A DNA stretch of 64,000 bases from NCBI GenBank assembly GCA_024281995.1, contig JAMWZW010000004.1:117391-181390 (forward strand). The letters are read 5' to 3'. This stretch comes from Nitrosomonas sp. Lineage in GTDB: Bacteria > Pseudomonadota > Gammaproteobacteria > Burkholderiales > Nitrosomonadaceae. The notes under the pieces were generated by a model. The model did no database searches and had not been told where the DNA came from. It saw only the letters and a list, made by a program, of their open reading frames with translations. A program made the translations under genes and the position numbers. Shown one piece after another: positions 19,959 through 29,207 of this stretch; the first letter of the stretch is position 1; every line of letters begins with the position of its first letter.

Positions 19959-21212
19959 ATGAAAAACTGGTTGCAACATCTCCGTCCCTTTACAACTATT
20001 GAGACACGGCGTCTTGCGATTTTATTTGCTATCGTTTATTTTGCGCAGGGTATGTCCGCTCTGCCAGTTCAGGCAATTACTATCAACTTTAAGGATGAAG
20101 GTCTACAAGCTGATGATGTTGCAGCTTTCTTTCTTATTGCATCGATTCCCTGGTTCATTAAGCCATTGTTTGGATTAATTTCTGATTTTCTGCCTTTGTT
20201 TGGCCAAAGACGCAAAAGCTACTTATTGTTGACTTCTACTTTGGCCTGTATTGCAGGCTTAGCTGCTGGATTGTCGACACAATTTTCTTATTGGGAACTT
20301 GCGGCTCTATATACAACAATGGGATTAGGCTTGGCTTATAACGATGTCCTAACAGATGCATTGATGGTAGAAAACGGCAAATTGAATGGCTTAACCGGCG
20401 CTTTTCAGTCTCTCCAATGGTGCTCAGTAACCGGGGCTGCGATCGTGGTGGGATTACTCGGTGGTTATCTTGCTGAACATCGTGAATTGCAAATTGCTTT
20501 TACCGTCGCAGCTATATTCCCTTTGGTTGTGTTGATTATGACAGTGTTCTTCGTGCATGAACAACAGGTTACTCACGATCAAAAAGAGCTTTCAGCAATC
20601 TGGGCCGCACTGCGCACAGGTTTCACCGAACGTTCAGTGTGGCTAGTCTCCGCTTTTATTTTTCTGTTCAATTTCAGCCCATCGTTTGGTCCAGCATTTT
20701 TCTATTATCAAACTGATGAGCTAGGTTTCAGTCAGCAATACATCGGTATCTTAAATGCGATCGACTCAATGGCAAGTATCATTGGTGCACTGATTTATGT
20801 TCCCCTCTCCCGTTCTATGCCGCTACAACGACTTATTAACCTTTCGATTGGCCTATCGGTGATGATGTTACTGACCTATTTAGCTTATCGCGGAGAAATT
20901 TCCGCCTTAATTATCCACATTATTTGGGGTATTACCGGCATGCTCACAACATTAGCATTCTTGGATCTTGCCGCTAGAGCATGCCCAAAGCGAGCAGAAG
21001 CAACTTTTTTTGCATTGTTAATGTCCATTTTCAATCTTGGCACATTGGCTTCTCAGAATGTTGGAGCACATGTATACACTGCGCTCGGTGAAGGCTCATT
21101 TGCCTATACTTGGTTAGTAATAATCTCAGTATTTACAACCGCTGCAATTTGGCTTTTGGTTCCGCTGGTGCATATTGAACGTTTTGAGTTATTTGCGCGA
21201 CAGCCTCATTAG
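19959..21212 (+). CDS. BT1-family MFS transporter (folate/biopterin type)
   Basis: A protein of about 417 residues with around 12 hydrophobic helices. It opens with FAIVYFAQGMSALPVQAI-like sequence and DDVAAFFLIASIPWFIKPLFGLISDFLP, the diagnostic segment of the folate-biopterin transporter (BT1/FBT) family. ALYTTMGLGLAYNDVLTDALMVE also matches. I chose the ATG at 19959; a TTG at 19944 is in frame and neither has a strong ribosome site. The substrate in bacteria is mostly unproven, so biopterin/folate transport is only a family-based suggestion. Confidence 0.82.
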   Translation: MKNWLQHLRPFTTIETRRLAILFAIVYFAQGMSALPVQAITINFKDEGLQADDVAAFFLIASIPWFIKPLFGLISDFLPLFGQRRKSYLLLTSTLACIAGLAAGLSTQFSYWELAALYTTMGLGLAYNDVLTDALMVENGKLNGLTGAFQSLQWCSVTGAAIVVGLLGGYLAEHRELQIAFTVAAIFPLVVLIMTVFFVHEQQVTHDQKELSAIWAALRTGFTERSVWLVSAFIFLFNFSPSFGPAFFYYQTDELGFSQQYIGILNAIDSMASIIGALIYVPLSRSMPLQRLINLSIGLSVMMLLTYLAYRGEISALIIHIIWGITGMLTTLAFLDLAARACPKRAEATFFALLMSIFNLGTLASQNVGAHVYTALGEGSFAYTWLVIISVFTTAAIWLLVPLVHIERFELFARQPH

Positions 21213-21311
21213 AACTTAAAGGCATATTTATCAATCCAATATACAGTTGCTTTTCATAAAAAAATATCGTTGTTAAGAGACTTATTGGTTAATTTCAGAA
21301 TTAAGAAAGTC

Positions 21312-21845
21312 ATGAAGTGTCATCAATTAATACTCTGCTTGTTATTAAGTGCGTGTGCTGGATTACCAGCAGTCATTGAAAAGGCGCCTGCGATATCATT
21401 GAGTTATGATCAGGTTAATCATGATATTTCCAGTTATATAGGCGTACCTGTGCGCTGGGGTGGCATAGTCGTTGATGTAGAAAATGAAGAGCATTTCAGT
21501 TTAATACAAGTTATTTTTTATCCATTGGATTACAGCGGTCGCCCACAATTATATAAATTAGGTGAAGGTCGCTTTGTCGTTAAAAGCCCTGACTTTCTCG
21601 ATCCTGCTGTTTATACTAAAGATAAAGAAATTACCGTGGCAGGTATAGTCGATGGAAAAATCGAACAAACGGTTGGAAAAAGGATAATCCAAGTGCCTCT
21701 ACTTTCTGTCACAGCCATTCATCTTTGGCCAAACTATCCCAGTTATTATGACAATCGATACTACGGACCCTCTCCTTTTTTTGGTTATCCTGGTTTCTAT
21801 CCTTTTTATCGGGGGGGATTTTATGGTCCGTATTATCGCTGGTAA
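21312..21845 (+). CDS. Slp-family outer-membrane lipoprotein
   Basis: A 177-residue lipoprotein beginning MKCHQLILCLLLSAC, with the lipobox LLSAC. It continues with VRWGGIVVDVENEEHFSLIQVIFYPLDYSGRPQ, the core of the Slp (starvation-inducible lipoprotein/YeaY) family, and an OB-like region ending VPLLSVTAIHLWP. The tail is unusual: an aromatic and glycine-rich stretch (YYDNRYYGPSPFFGYPGFYPFYRGG) found in some homologues. AAGAAAG precedes the ATG at 21312. An in-frame upstream start at 21270 would bury the signal peptide. Function is unknown beyond envelope location. Confidence 0.85.
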   Translation: MKCHQLILCLLLSACAGLPAVIEKAPAISLSYDQVNHDISSYIGVPVRWGGIVVDVENEEHFSLIQVIFYPLDYSGRPQLYKLGEGRFVVKSPDFLDPAVYTKDKEITVAGIVDGKIEQTVGKRIIQVPLLSVTAIHLWPNYPSYYDNRYYGPSPFFGYPGFYPFYRGGFYGPYYRW

Positions 21846-21894
21846 ACAAGCAACCTATTCATCATCGGCGCTAAAACAATTGCTCAGTTAACCA

Positions 21895-22980
21895 CTAAAA
21901 GAAATCGATTGTTCCTGTTTCCCTTGTTTCTTCAATATGCTGACTTTCCACCAGATCTTCATAAAAATGAAATTGATTCTTACCATGATTTTTTGCATGA
22001 TACAGTGCTTGATCTGCTCGGCTGATGATTTCAGCTGGAAGAAAATGTTCATTTTTTATCAGTGTAGCGCCGATGCTAATAGTCACCGTATTGATCTGCG
22101 GAAAACGATATTGTTCAATCTTATTTCTGAGCCGTTCCAAAACATTATGGGTTTCTTGCTTACCTTGGGTACGAATGATCGCCACAAATTCTTCTCCTCC
22201 AAATCGAAATAATAAATCCTTGGCTCGGAAAATTTGCTTCATGATATACGATAATAGCAACAAAACTTCATCGCCCATGATATGGCCAAACCGATCGTTT
22301 ATTGACTTAAAGTTATCTACATCGATAATCGCCAAGTATAAATTCTCAGTACCTTTTTTTGCTTTACGCTTGTTTTCCTTATCCCATTTGTTATCTGAAT
22401 CCACAGCAGCATTAACCAAAAGTGATTGGATTTTATAGATACTTTCTTCAAATGTTTGGCGATTCAATAATCCTGTGAGTTTGTCTTTTTGATTTTCATC
22501 AAGCAGACTGCGAAAGTTATGTGTAATGCCTAATAAGCTGGAAATTATCAGCATTTCATTTTCAGTTAATGGATGCGATAGTTCAAAAGATAACAGACTT
22601 TCAATTTTATGCGCTCCAAGAATCGGATAAATGATTAAATACTGGTTATTTTTATTGTATGTATAAGGTTTTCTGGTGGTATTGACCCACAATTGGGCTG
22701 CCATGATTTCTTCGGGAACTGTGGTTTCTGAGGTGTAAACTTCTTGAAATTCGGAAAATTGCCGCTTGTTATCATCCTGAACTAAACTTGTTGAATAAGT
22801 CGATATCCAACAAGTGTCCTTCGAGGGATTTAACTTGTACATTGATATTTGTCTTATTCTTAATAATTCAGTCAAAGTCTTCAATAAACTAATCTCAAAT
22901 AATTCAATATCCCGAATTGTTGTTAGAGATACCAGTCGATTTAAGAGTGAAGGCGTTCCGCTGTCTTGTTTATTAATCAT
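21895..22980 (-). CDS. GGDEF diguanylate cyclase with N-terminal GAF-like sensor
   Basis: A 361-residue soluble protein. The C-terminal domain (about 180-345) has the active-site GGEEF near residues 259-263. An inhibitory I-site RxxD (RAKD) stands exactly five residues before it, so the enzyme should make cyclic di-GMP and be product-inhibited. DKLTGLLNRQTFEE and the DVDNFKSINDRFGH metal-binding segment are intact. A Lys-rich insertion (KWDKENKRKAKKGTENL) sits within the GGDEF domain. The first 160 residues look like a GAF-type sensor (LFEISLLKTLTELLRI.., LIIYPILGAHKIESLLSFEL). No partner gene is adjacent. Confidence 0.9.
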   Translation of the reverse strand: MINKQDSGTPSLLNRLVSLTTIRDIELFEISLLKTLTELLRIRQISMYKLNPSKDTCWISTYSTSLVQDDNKRQFSEFQEVYTSETTVPEEIMAAQLWVNTTRKPYTYNKNNQYLIIYPILGAHKIESLLSFELSHPLTENEMLIISSLLGITHNFRSLLDENQKDKLTGLLNRQTFEESIYKIQSLLVNAAVDSDNKWDKENKRKAKKGTENLYLAIIDVDNFKSINDRFGHIMGDEVLLLLSYIMKQIFRAKDLLFRFGGEEFVAIIRTQGKQETHNVLERLRNKIEQYRFPQINTVTISIGATLIKNEHFLPAEIISRADQALYHAKNHGKNQFHFYEDLVESQHIEETRETGTIDFF

Positions 22981-23238
22981 GCTTATGATTTGAAAGTGAC
23001 AAGGAAATTGCTAACTGATTAAAAATAGTTTACGTAATCGGCAAAAATTCGAATCTCATTAAAGAATTATAAAAAAACCTTAAAAAGAATTACATGTAGA
23101 ATTTATAGTTGGAACCTCCGTACCATAGAGGGACACGGAAAATTAAGCGGTATTTGGTAGTAGAATATTACCGAAAATAATCCCTTAGAAAGTATGTAGA
23201 GCAGGAACTAATGCTGCAACAAATCAAAGGATAAGTTT

Positions 23239-23541
23239 ATGTATGTAACTATTGTTTATGTTTCAGTCAAACCGGAAAAAATCGAAGTATTCAAAGAAGC
23301 TTGCCGACTAAATCATGAAAACTCCATTCGTGAACCCGGTAATGTTCGTTTTGATATTTTGCAATCTACGGATAATCCAGAGAAATTTATATTTTACGAA
23401 GCTTACCAAACGCAACAAGATGCCGCCGCTCATAAGGAAACTGCGCACTACCTAGCGTGGCGGGATACCGTGGCAGATTGGATGGCAGAACCTCGCAAGG
23501 GCACTGTGTACCACGGTTTGTATCCGATAACACATAGTTAA
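23239..23541 (+). CDS. antibiotic-biosynthesis-monooxygenase fold protein (YgiN/LsrG-like)
   Basis: A 100-residue single ABM domain: VTIVYVSVKPEKIEVFKEACRLNHENSIREPGNVRFDILQS followed by FIFYEAYQTQQDAAAHKETAHYLAW. The HK/H..Y pattern matches LsrG, the phospho-AI-2 processing enzyme, and YgiN quinol monooxygenase. The stop codon overlaps the ATG of the alcohol dehydrogenase by one base (TAATG), so the two are translationally coupled. There is no lsr operon here, so an AI-2 role is unsupported; detoxification or modification of a small carbonyl compound with the dehydrogenase is an inference. AAAGGATAA gives a good ribosome site. Confidence 0.85.
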   Translation: MYVTIVYVSVKPEKIEVFKEACRLNHENSIREPGNVRFDILQSTDNPEKFIFYEAYQTQQDAAAHKETAHYLAWRDTVADWMAEPRKGTVYHGLYPITHS

Positions 23542-24725
23542 TGTTTAATTTCTCCATTGCTCGTCTACCACGTATCGAATTTGGTGCAGGTACTTTAAAT
23601 AAAGTACCTGATATTATTGCCAGTTATGGAAAGCGCGTGTTATTGATCACTGGTGCTCAATCATTCACCAACACCATTCATTGGCAATTTTTTACCGATC
23701 AACTTAGACAACGTTCTATCGATTGGCAGCATTGCACAATTGCAGAAGAACCCTCCCCAACCCTGATAGATAACTTAGTTAAAGCTCACGCCGATGACAA
23801 TTTCGATGTTGTCGTGGGTATAGGTGGTGGCAGTGCCTTGGACGCTGCAAAAGCAGTAGCAGGATTATTGCAAGTACGACGTTCCGTCATGGATTTTTTG
23901 GAAGGTGTCGGGCCTGAATTGCCTTACGAAGGCCCTACTACACCATTTATCGCAGTACCAACAACGGCGGGCACAGGCAGCGAAGCAACCAAAAATGCTG
24001 TACTCAGCCTGCAAGGTGAGAATGGTTTTAAGAAATCTTTTCGCCACGAAAAACTGGTTGCTGAATATGCTATCGTAGATCCAGATTTACTAGCCAGCTG
24101 CCCATCGAATGTAATTGCTGCTAATGGTATGGATGCATTAACGCAATTACTAGAATCCTATGTATCTACAAAGTCCAACGCTTTTACCGATGCACTGGCG
24201 ATCAGTGGTTTGCAAGCAACGCGGGATGCATTAATCCCATTATTTCAGAAAAAAGGAGATATCCATGAGCACCGTGAGAAAATGGCTTATGCTGCATTAC
24301 TGTCAGGCATCACACTGGCACAGGTTGGTCTAGGTTCGGTCCATGGTTTAGCATCTCCACTCGGCGCCTTTTACCCCATTCCTCATGGTGTGGCATGCGG
24401 AACATTAGTTGCATCTGCTACCCGTATCAACATTCACAGCATGTTGATGAGGGAATCTAATAATAAAGCTTTGGCAAAGTACTTGCATGTAGCGGAAATT
24501 CTTTGTCAGAGGCGCTTTACTGATCCACAAATTGCTTTTGATTCATTAATCAATCTATTGTTCCAATGGACAGATGAGCTGAGGTTGCCCCGTTTGTCAT
24601 ATTTTGGGTTACAAGAAACTGGGTTAGATAAAATCATTACCAATTGCCGCGGCAGTAGTATGAAAACCAATCCAATCGTTTTAACTGATGAAGAGATTAG
24701 GCAAATCTTGCTACAGCGATTATAA
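23541..24725 (+). CDS. iron-containing alcohol dehydrogenase
   Basis: A 394-residue group III alcohol dehydrogenase. The nucleotide-binding loop is VVGIGGGSALDAAKAVAG (about 91-108) and TPFIAVPTTAGTGSEATKNAV follows. The metal ligands lie in ANGMDALTQLLESY (Asp) and in VHGLASPLGAFYPIPHGVACG (two His). It reduces or oxidises a small alcohol/aldehyde with NAD(P). Start overlaps the stop of the ABM-domain gene, indicating coupled expression. The substrate cannot be told from sequence. Confidence 0.9.
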   Translation: MFNFSIARLPRIEFGAGTLNKVPDIIASYGKRVLLITGAQSFTNTIHWQFFTDQLRQRSIDWQHCTIAEEPSPTLIDNLVKAHADDNFDVVVGIGGGSALDAAKAVAGLLQVRRSVMDFLEGVGPELPYEGPTTPFIAVPTTAGTGSEATKNAVLSLQGENGFKKSFRHEKLVAEYAIVDPDLLASCPSNVIAANGMDALTQLLESYVSTKSNAFTDALAISGLQATRDALIPLFQKKGDIHEHREKMAYAALLSGITLAQVGLGSVHGLASPLGAFYPIPHGVACGTLVASATRINIHSMLMRESNNKALAKYLHVAEILCQRRFTDPQIAFDSLINLLFQWTDELRLPRLSYFGLQETGLDKIITNCRGSSMKTNPIVLTDEEIRQILLQRL

Positions 24726-24740
24726 ATACCGTCACTTGAA

Positions 24741-27302
24741 TTAGGGTATGGGTATAGTATTTAATTGCAAACGGTGTGTTTGTATTTGATTGGCAGTAAG
24801 AGACGCGGATAAGTTGCCATTTGCGATCTGAGCTTCATCAATGTCGCTTTCAATATGCGTAGTTCTTTTCCCCGATAAAATACCGGGAGCAAGTTTTAAA
24901 ATATAATGGCGACTCGAATTGGATTGATTCCACACACGCACAACTACTCCATGATCAACTCCATCTTCTGCCGGTTTCAAGGCCCATAATAGTATATCGG
25001 GGTCGGAAATAGTCAGGAAAGAATGATTATTTTCATTGTAAGAAGGATTTGTCCCGGTTACAGCAGCCACTACAAACGGATTCTGATGTTCGAGAGAGAA
25101 TCTCATTGCTGCAGCTTGGTCGAATTTGTCATGTGTTTGTAAAGCAAAGCGCTGTAAGAACCGCTCATCACCCCCCTGGTTAGGAATTCCTAAATTCTCT
25201 CCATCGACTTGTCCCCCGGCTAAAATATTCAATTGCGCTGTATGAGTATCTAATTCAGTATGCGTGCTATTGCCGAGCCTCATGTAATAAGTATCGGCAT
25301 TTGAAAGTGTTATGCCCGCGTTGTCAGTAGATACCGCAGCGAAGTGATTGATCGTTAACCAATCGTAACGAGCGTTGCGTGGGGAATAATGGCCGCCGTC
25401 GAATAACAATTTGGCACGTATGATAGCCCCAACTTCCTCGTGCCAAACATCAGGTGAATCGATATTAAATGAGTATCCCCATGTCAATATTTCTCCAAAA
25501 TTTTCCTTAATATCGTTGCGGATCTCGATACGATTACTATCTCGAATCAACGTAATACGCGTCTTATGTAAACGAGGACTCAAGGACATCACGCGTAACG
25601 TTACACTCACAGCACCGATATTCTCGACTGCAAGGCTGCCCCCACTACCACCCAAGTCATTAGCCCACCGACCATTAATATTACGCACAAATTCACGGTT
25701 ACCACGCAATTTGTCGATCAAACTTATTATTGCGCCAGTATTAGATACCGTAATGCGATAAAAAGCATTTTCTATGACATTGCCATTTATGCTTGCTGCA
25801 TTTGAAAAAATGACACCCGCACCATTTCTGACCTCAAATACTTTATAACCAACGGGAGGAATAGCGCTAGCAAGAATTCTCAAGTAGAGCTGTCCGTCAA
25901 TCGTGACATATTGTGAAGGTACGGATTGATTCGTTGTCAAATCAACCACATGAACCAGCTTTCCTTGGCTGACTGGGAAATCTGCATAATCGCTTCGCGT
26001 CCAACTCAAACTATTGAATACATAAAACCTGGGATAATAACTATTGCCCGCAATCATCGTTCCGAACTGTGTTTTTGCATCCTCATATAGTGAATCAACA
26101 TACGATGTAATTCCAGCTTCCACTCTGCGCTGCCAATTTGCTCTCTCAGTTCGTGAAACGGGACCATCAGCAGTCCAATTGTGTTCATAATACAATCCAA
26201 AGTTAAGCATGGCTTGATCGCGTGCAGCAATTCGTTTACTCATAAATAATGGATTTTTCAACGAAACAAGTGTAGCCAATGCTTCAGCACTGCGCAGCTT
26301 TTCTATAGCACGTTTAACCCTTGCGGAAACTTCGGACAGCGACGCTGAATAAAGCTCCCATTCATTGCCATAGCTCGCTGCAAAAGTTTCAAGTTGTGTG
26401 CCATGATGCGTTTCAAAATCTTTAAAAAAATCTACCTGGTTTGATACGATGACTTGCCGCTTAAGATTAGTAAGCCGTTTTGCGGCTAATACAAATTCGT
26501 TATCAATGGTCATTAAATCATCTTCGCCTTTACCAAAAATCCCAATGATTGGAAAAGGATAGCGTGATGCAAACGAAGTATTATCCGTGACAAAATTAAT
26601 CGTTTGTTCAGGGTTACGACCTTCAGCGTAACCGCCAATTGAAGTGTTATCATCAGTCACCTCGAGTAACAGCGAATTCCACTTCATTAACACCCGACTT
26701 TCATCGCGGCCACCGAGATAATAAATTTCGCGTTCACGGTTACTTAGATGCGGCACATGTGTAGAACATCCGCAAACTCCCTTCCACGAATACTTTGCCC
26801 CAGAACCAGCCCACAGGGATGCTAAGCCATACGGCAAAGTCTGATTCTCCATCGCGATCGCGAGTGGAAAATCGACATCATAAGTTCGTTGAATCAATCC
26901 AGGATAATACATACCCCGTAAAATAGCTTCCGCCGGCGTACCTCCGCTTGACAACACGAGTGCATTGAGGGGAACACTAAAATGACCATCTTTGATGCGA
27001 TTAATCAATCTTTGAAACTGTGCTGCTGAACGATTTTTTTGGTAAACCCACAGCCACAAGCTGCCATCAGCATTCCAGCGAGCCTGGTAAGGTGGGGGAC
27101 TTTCTGCAGTTACATCCATCTGATTCAGATAATAGTCGATCGTAGTCAGAAAAACATTTTGATATTCTTCCTCATCGCCTGTCCACATATAATCGGTATG
27201 GTCATCTGGCGCGAGATAAATTCGCTTTTGCGCAAAAATCTCCTGTGGACTGCTTGCGAGTACCCACAACAAAAACAAGCTTCTCAAAATTGCACTTCGC
27301 AT
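24741..27302 (-). CDS. secreted GH38-like glycoside hydrolase
   Basis: An 853-residue protein with a signal peptide (about 1-24, cleavage after IFAQ). It begins the mature part with YLAPDDHTDYMWTGDEEEY. The H35-x-D37 pair and following acidic Trp/Tyr context resemble the zinc-binding N-terminus of GH38 alpha-mannosidases, and the long beta-sandwich-like C-terminal half fits their overall architecture. The nucleophile segment is not an obvious match (no clear WQIDPFG-type motif), so activity and substrate are uncertain. It is convergent with the dehydrogenase gene, with only 15 bases between the two stops, and no sugar uptake genes are nearby. The length is typical of GH38. Confidence 0.68.
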   Translation of the reverse strand: MRSAILRSLFLLWVLASSPQEIFAQKRIYLAPDDHTDYMWTGDEEEYQNVFLTTIDYYLNQMDVTAESPPPYQARWNADGSLWLWVYQKNRSAAQFQRLINRIKDGHFSVPLNALVLSSGGTPAEAILRGMYYPGLIQRTYDVDFPLAIAMENQTLPYGLASLWAGSGAKYSWKGVCGCSTHVPHLSNREREIYYLGGRDESRVLMKWNSLLLEVTDDNTSIGGYAEGRNPEQTINFVTDNTSFASRYPFPIIGIFGKGEDDLMTIDNEFVLAAKRLTNLKRQVIVSNQVDFFKDFETHHGTQLETFAASYGNEWELYSASLSEVSARVKRAIEKLRSAEALATLVSLKNPLFMSKRIAARDQAMLNFGLYYEHNWTADGPVSRTERANWQRRVEAGITSYVDSLYEDAKTQFGTMIAGNSYYPRFYVFNSLSWTRSDYADFPVSQGKLVHVVDLTTNQSVPSQYVTIDGQLYLRILASAIPPVGYKVFEVRNGAGVIFSNAASINGNVIENAFYRITVSNTGAIISLIDKLRGNREFVRNINGRWANDLGGSGGSLAVENIGAVSVTLRVMSLSPRLHKTRITLIRDSNRIEIRNDIKENFGEILTWGYSFNIDSPDVWHEEVGAIIRAKLLFDGGHYSPRNARYDWLTINHFAAVSTDNAGITLSNADTYYMRLGNSTHTELDTHTAQLNILAGGQVDGENLGIPNQGGDERFLQRFALQTHDKFDQAAAMRFSLEHQNPFVVAAVTGTNPSYNENNHSFLTISDPDILLWALKPAEDGVDHGVVVRVWNQSNSSRHYILKLAPGILSGKRTTHIESDIDEAQIANGNLSASLTANQIQTHRLQLNTIPIP

Positions 27303-27357
27303 ACAAACGGCTAGCGTATAAAAAGAAAATACAAAGTAATACTATTATCCATATGAA

Positions 27358-28068
27358 TTAAAATAATTCCTGTAAAAAATTTGCGACCGATTGATAGGCT
27401 CGCTGAGCTGCCAATTCCTTATACACCGTACCAAAATCTGGATTATTTGCTTTTGGATTAGTAAAGGCGTGCATCGTGCCACCATAGACATGAATTTGCC
27501 AATCTACCTCGGCTGTCGTTAATTCATTTTCTAGTGCAAGCACTTGTTCAGGCGGCACCATGGGATCATCATGACCATGTAAACAAAGAACTTTTGCCGT
27601 CATTTCTTCATTAGAAATATTGCCGGGTGCAAAAATGCCATGAATACTAATTACACCCAATACATCCGCACCTGAACGTGCTAATTCCAGCACGCACATT
27701 CCGCCAAAACAATAACCCATAGCAGCTATTTTTGAAGCATCCACTTGCGGTAATTGCCTTACCGTATGCAAAGCAACATTGATTCTTCTTCTTAACAAGG
27801 TACGGTCTTTTGCAAATGGGCTCATTAAGGCGCCATTTTTTTCAGTATCACCATCAGCACCAAATATACCTTTACCATACATGTCCAGTGCAAAACCTAC
27901 ATAACCCATGTCAGCAATTTTCTCTGCTGCTTTACAAGCAAATTCACGCCGTCCACTCCAGTCGTGTGCTATTAATACTGCTGGTTTAGCTTTGCCGGTG
28001 TCATGGTAGGCTAAATAGCCTTCTAATAATCTACTGCCATCTTCATAATCAATGGTTTGTGTAATCAT
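27358..28068 (-). CDS. dienelactone hydrolase family protein
   Basis: A 236-residue alpha/beta hydrolase. The catalytic triad is visible: nucleophile C120 in GYCFGG, D168 in HGHDDPMVP and H200 in GGTMHAFTNP. This is the Cys-Asp-His set of carboxymethylenebutenolidase-type enzymes. No ring-cleavage pathway genes occur in the window, so it may serve a general esterase role. The ribosome site GAAGGAGAATG lies directly before the ATG. A 350-base intergenic region with a perfect palindrome separates it from the divergent secreted protein gene. Confidence 0.9.
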   Translation of the reverse strand: MITQTIDYEDGSRLLEGYLAYHDTGKAKPAVLIAHDWSGRREFACKAAEKIADMGYVGFALDMYGKGIFGADGDTEKNGALMSPFAKDRTLLRRRINVALHTVRQLPQVDASKIAAMGYCFGGMCVLELARSGADVLGVISIHGIFAPGNISNEEMTAKVLCLHGHDDPMVPPEQVLALENELTTAEVDWQIHVYGGTMHAFTNPKANNPDFGTVYKELAAQRAYQSVANFLQELF

Positions 28069-28323
28069 ACATTCTCCTTCTGCTCAACACTTGATTTCAT
28101 CAACAAACAATTAGTTTATTGTACCGCCGCAATTGAATAGGAATTCTATTTGTGTTCACCACCCGAATTTTAGTTCATTGCACTACCTTCACAGCATACC
28201 AGATTGACTATTAATTCTGCATTTGGCTAATAAAACCATAATCACGCCTCTATAAATTAGGATTTCAGTAAGGAGGTAACGAAAAAAATTTAATAAATCG
28301 TAATTAACTTCGTTAACAAAGAC

Positions 28324-28357
28324 ATCTTGTCATCACAAAATTTTGTGATGACAAGAT
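28324..28357. repeat. 34-bp perfect palindrome in a divergent promoter region
   Basis: Arm ATCTTGTCATCACAAAA (28324-28340) is followed immediately by its exact reverse complement (28341-28357), with no spacer. A weaker dyad (around 28362-28386, AATCATTATGA/TCATAATCATT) lies just downstream. It is between two divergent genes and not after a stop codon, so a regulatory or cruciform role is more likely than termination. Confidence 0.8.
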
Positions 28358-28421
28358 CACTCTAATCATTATGATTTTCATAATCATTGAAACTTTCAAC
28401 GAAACCTAATGTGCAACCCCT

Positions 28422-29021
28422 ATGAGGAAATTAATAATGACATTAATTAAATATCATGTATTTTCTGTATTTGCTGCAATTTCTTTATTATGTGTTTCCA
28501 GTATAGCCCTTGCAGAAAGTGTGGCGATCAAACACGATCAAATCTTTATTGCCGACAAAGGGTTAGTGGTTAAAAACTTGCTGAATGGACAACTTAATCA
28601 ATGCACCACCCCTCCTTTGCTTGATCCCGCCGGCAACGATGTCACCCAGTCATTAGGAACTGCAAGCGATATTGTCATCAAACGAAATTTTGCGATTGTT
28701 ACCGTGCATCCAGTTGATGGCCAAGGCAACACAACTACCGATACAGTCACTATTGATGTATCCAAATGCCTAGAGCAGAAAACCATTCCTGTGAAAGAAT
28801 GCATCTCTACTGTGGATTTGGATAGAGGAGTATTAACGATTCCATGCGTTAAAATCAATGATTCAATCGTTACTGTAAATATGGATCGCCGTGGAAATTC
28901 ATCCAACTGGGAAGTAACATTCTTCCAAAACAATTCCACGATGGCAAATTATAGTGAAGAAGATGAAAATGATGATGAAGATGACGACAAAGCTAACAAG
29001 GATAAGCAACAAGCTCATTAA
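28422..29021 (+). CDS. secreted protein with acidic tail, function unknown
   Basis: A 199-residue protein with a signal peptide (about 1-31, cleavage near IALA-ES). The body is beta-rich (VAIKHDQIFIADKGLVVKNLLNGQL, AIVTVHPVDGQGNTTTDTVTIDV) with three or four cysteines that could form disulfides. The tail is Asp/Glu-rich (SEEDENDDEDDDKANKDK), which could bind metal cations. I do not recognise the family. Two ATGs are possible, 28422 and 28440. GAGG lies between, and neither start changes the mature protein. A strong hairpin follows the gene at 29066. Confidence 0.72.
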   Translation: MRKLIMTLIKYHVFSVFAAISLLCVSSIALAESVAIKHDQIFIADKGLVVKNLLNGQLNQCTTPPLLDPAGNDVTQSLGTASDIVIKRNFAIVTVHPVDGQGNTTTDTVTIDVSKCLEQKTIPVKECISTVDLDRGVLTIPCVKINDSIVTVNMDRRGNSSNWEVTFFQNNSTMANYSEEDENDDEDDDKANKDKQQAH

Positions 29022-29065
29022 TATTGATTTAAGTTAATTCAGTCAATTTTCATCACGCCTAATAA

Positions 29066-29106
29066 ACAAGGCAGCAATATGTATAAAATTACTATTGCTG
29101 CCTTGT
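29066..29106 (+). terminator. strong hairpin after the acidic-tail protein gene
   Basis: ACAAGGCAGCAAT (29066-29078) and ATTGCTGCCTTGT (29094-29106) are perfect 13-base arms around a 15-base loop. The downstream flank is A-rich rather than T-rich on the plus strand, so it may act as an mRNA-stabilising stem or a poor intrinsic terminator. Confidence 0.6.
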
Positions 29107-29207
29107 AACAAAATCGTACCAGGAAAATTACTCACAAAATTGGCTCAAAAGAATGGTAATCTCTTAATACGAGATCGATAACATTCACACATCGCAAGGA
29201 GCTGATC

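Noticed and set aside
22981-23238. Riboswitch upstream of the ABM-domain/alcohol dehydrogenase pair
   Set aside because: A loose CGGTA/TACCG dyad is present, but no conserved aptamer core known to me, including c-di-GMP or others.
28360-28386. Fur box near AATCATTATGATTTTCATAATCATT
   Set aside because: It has the AT content and partial dyad but not the 7-1-7 GATAATGAT pattern, and neither neighbouring gene is clearly iron-related.
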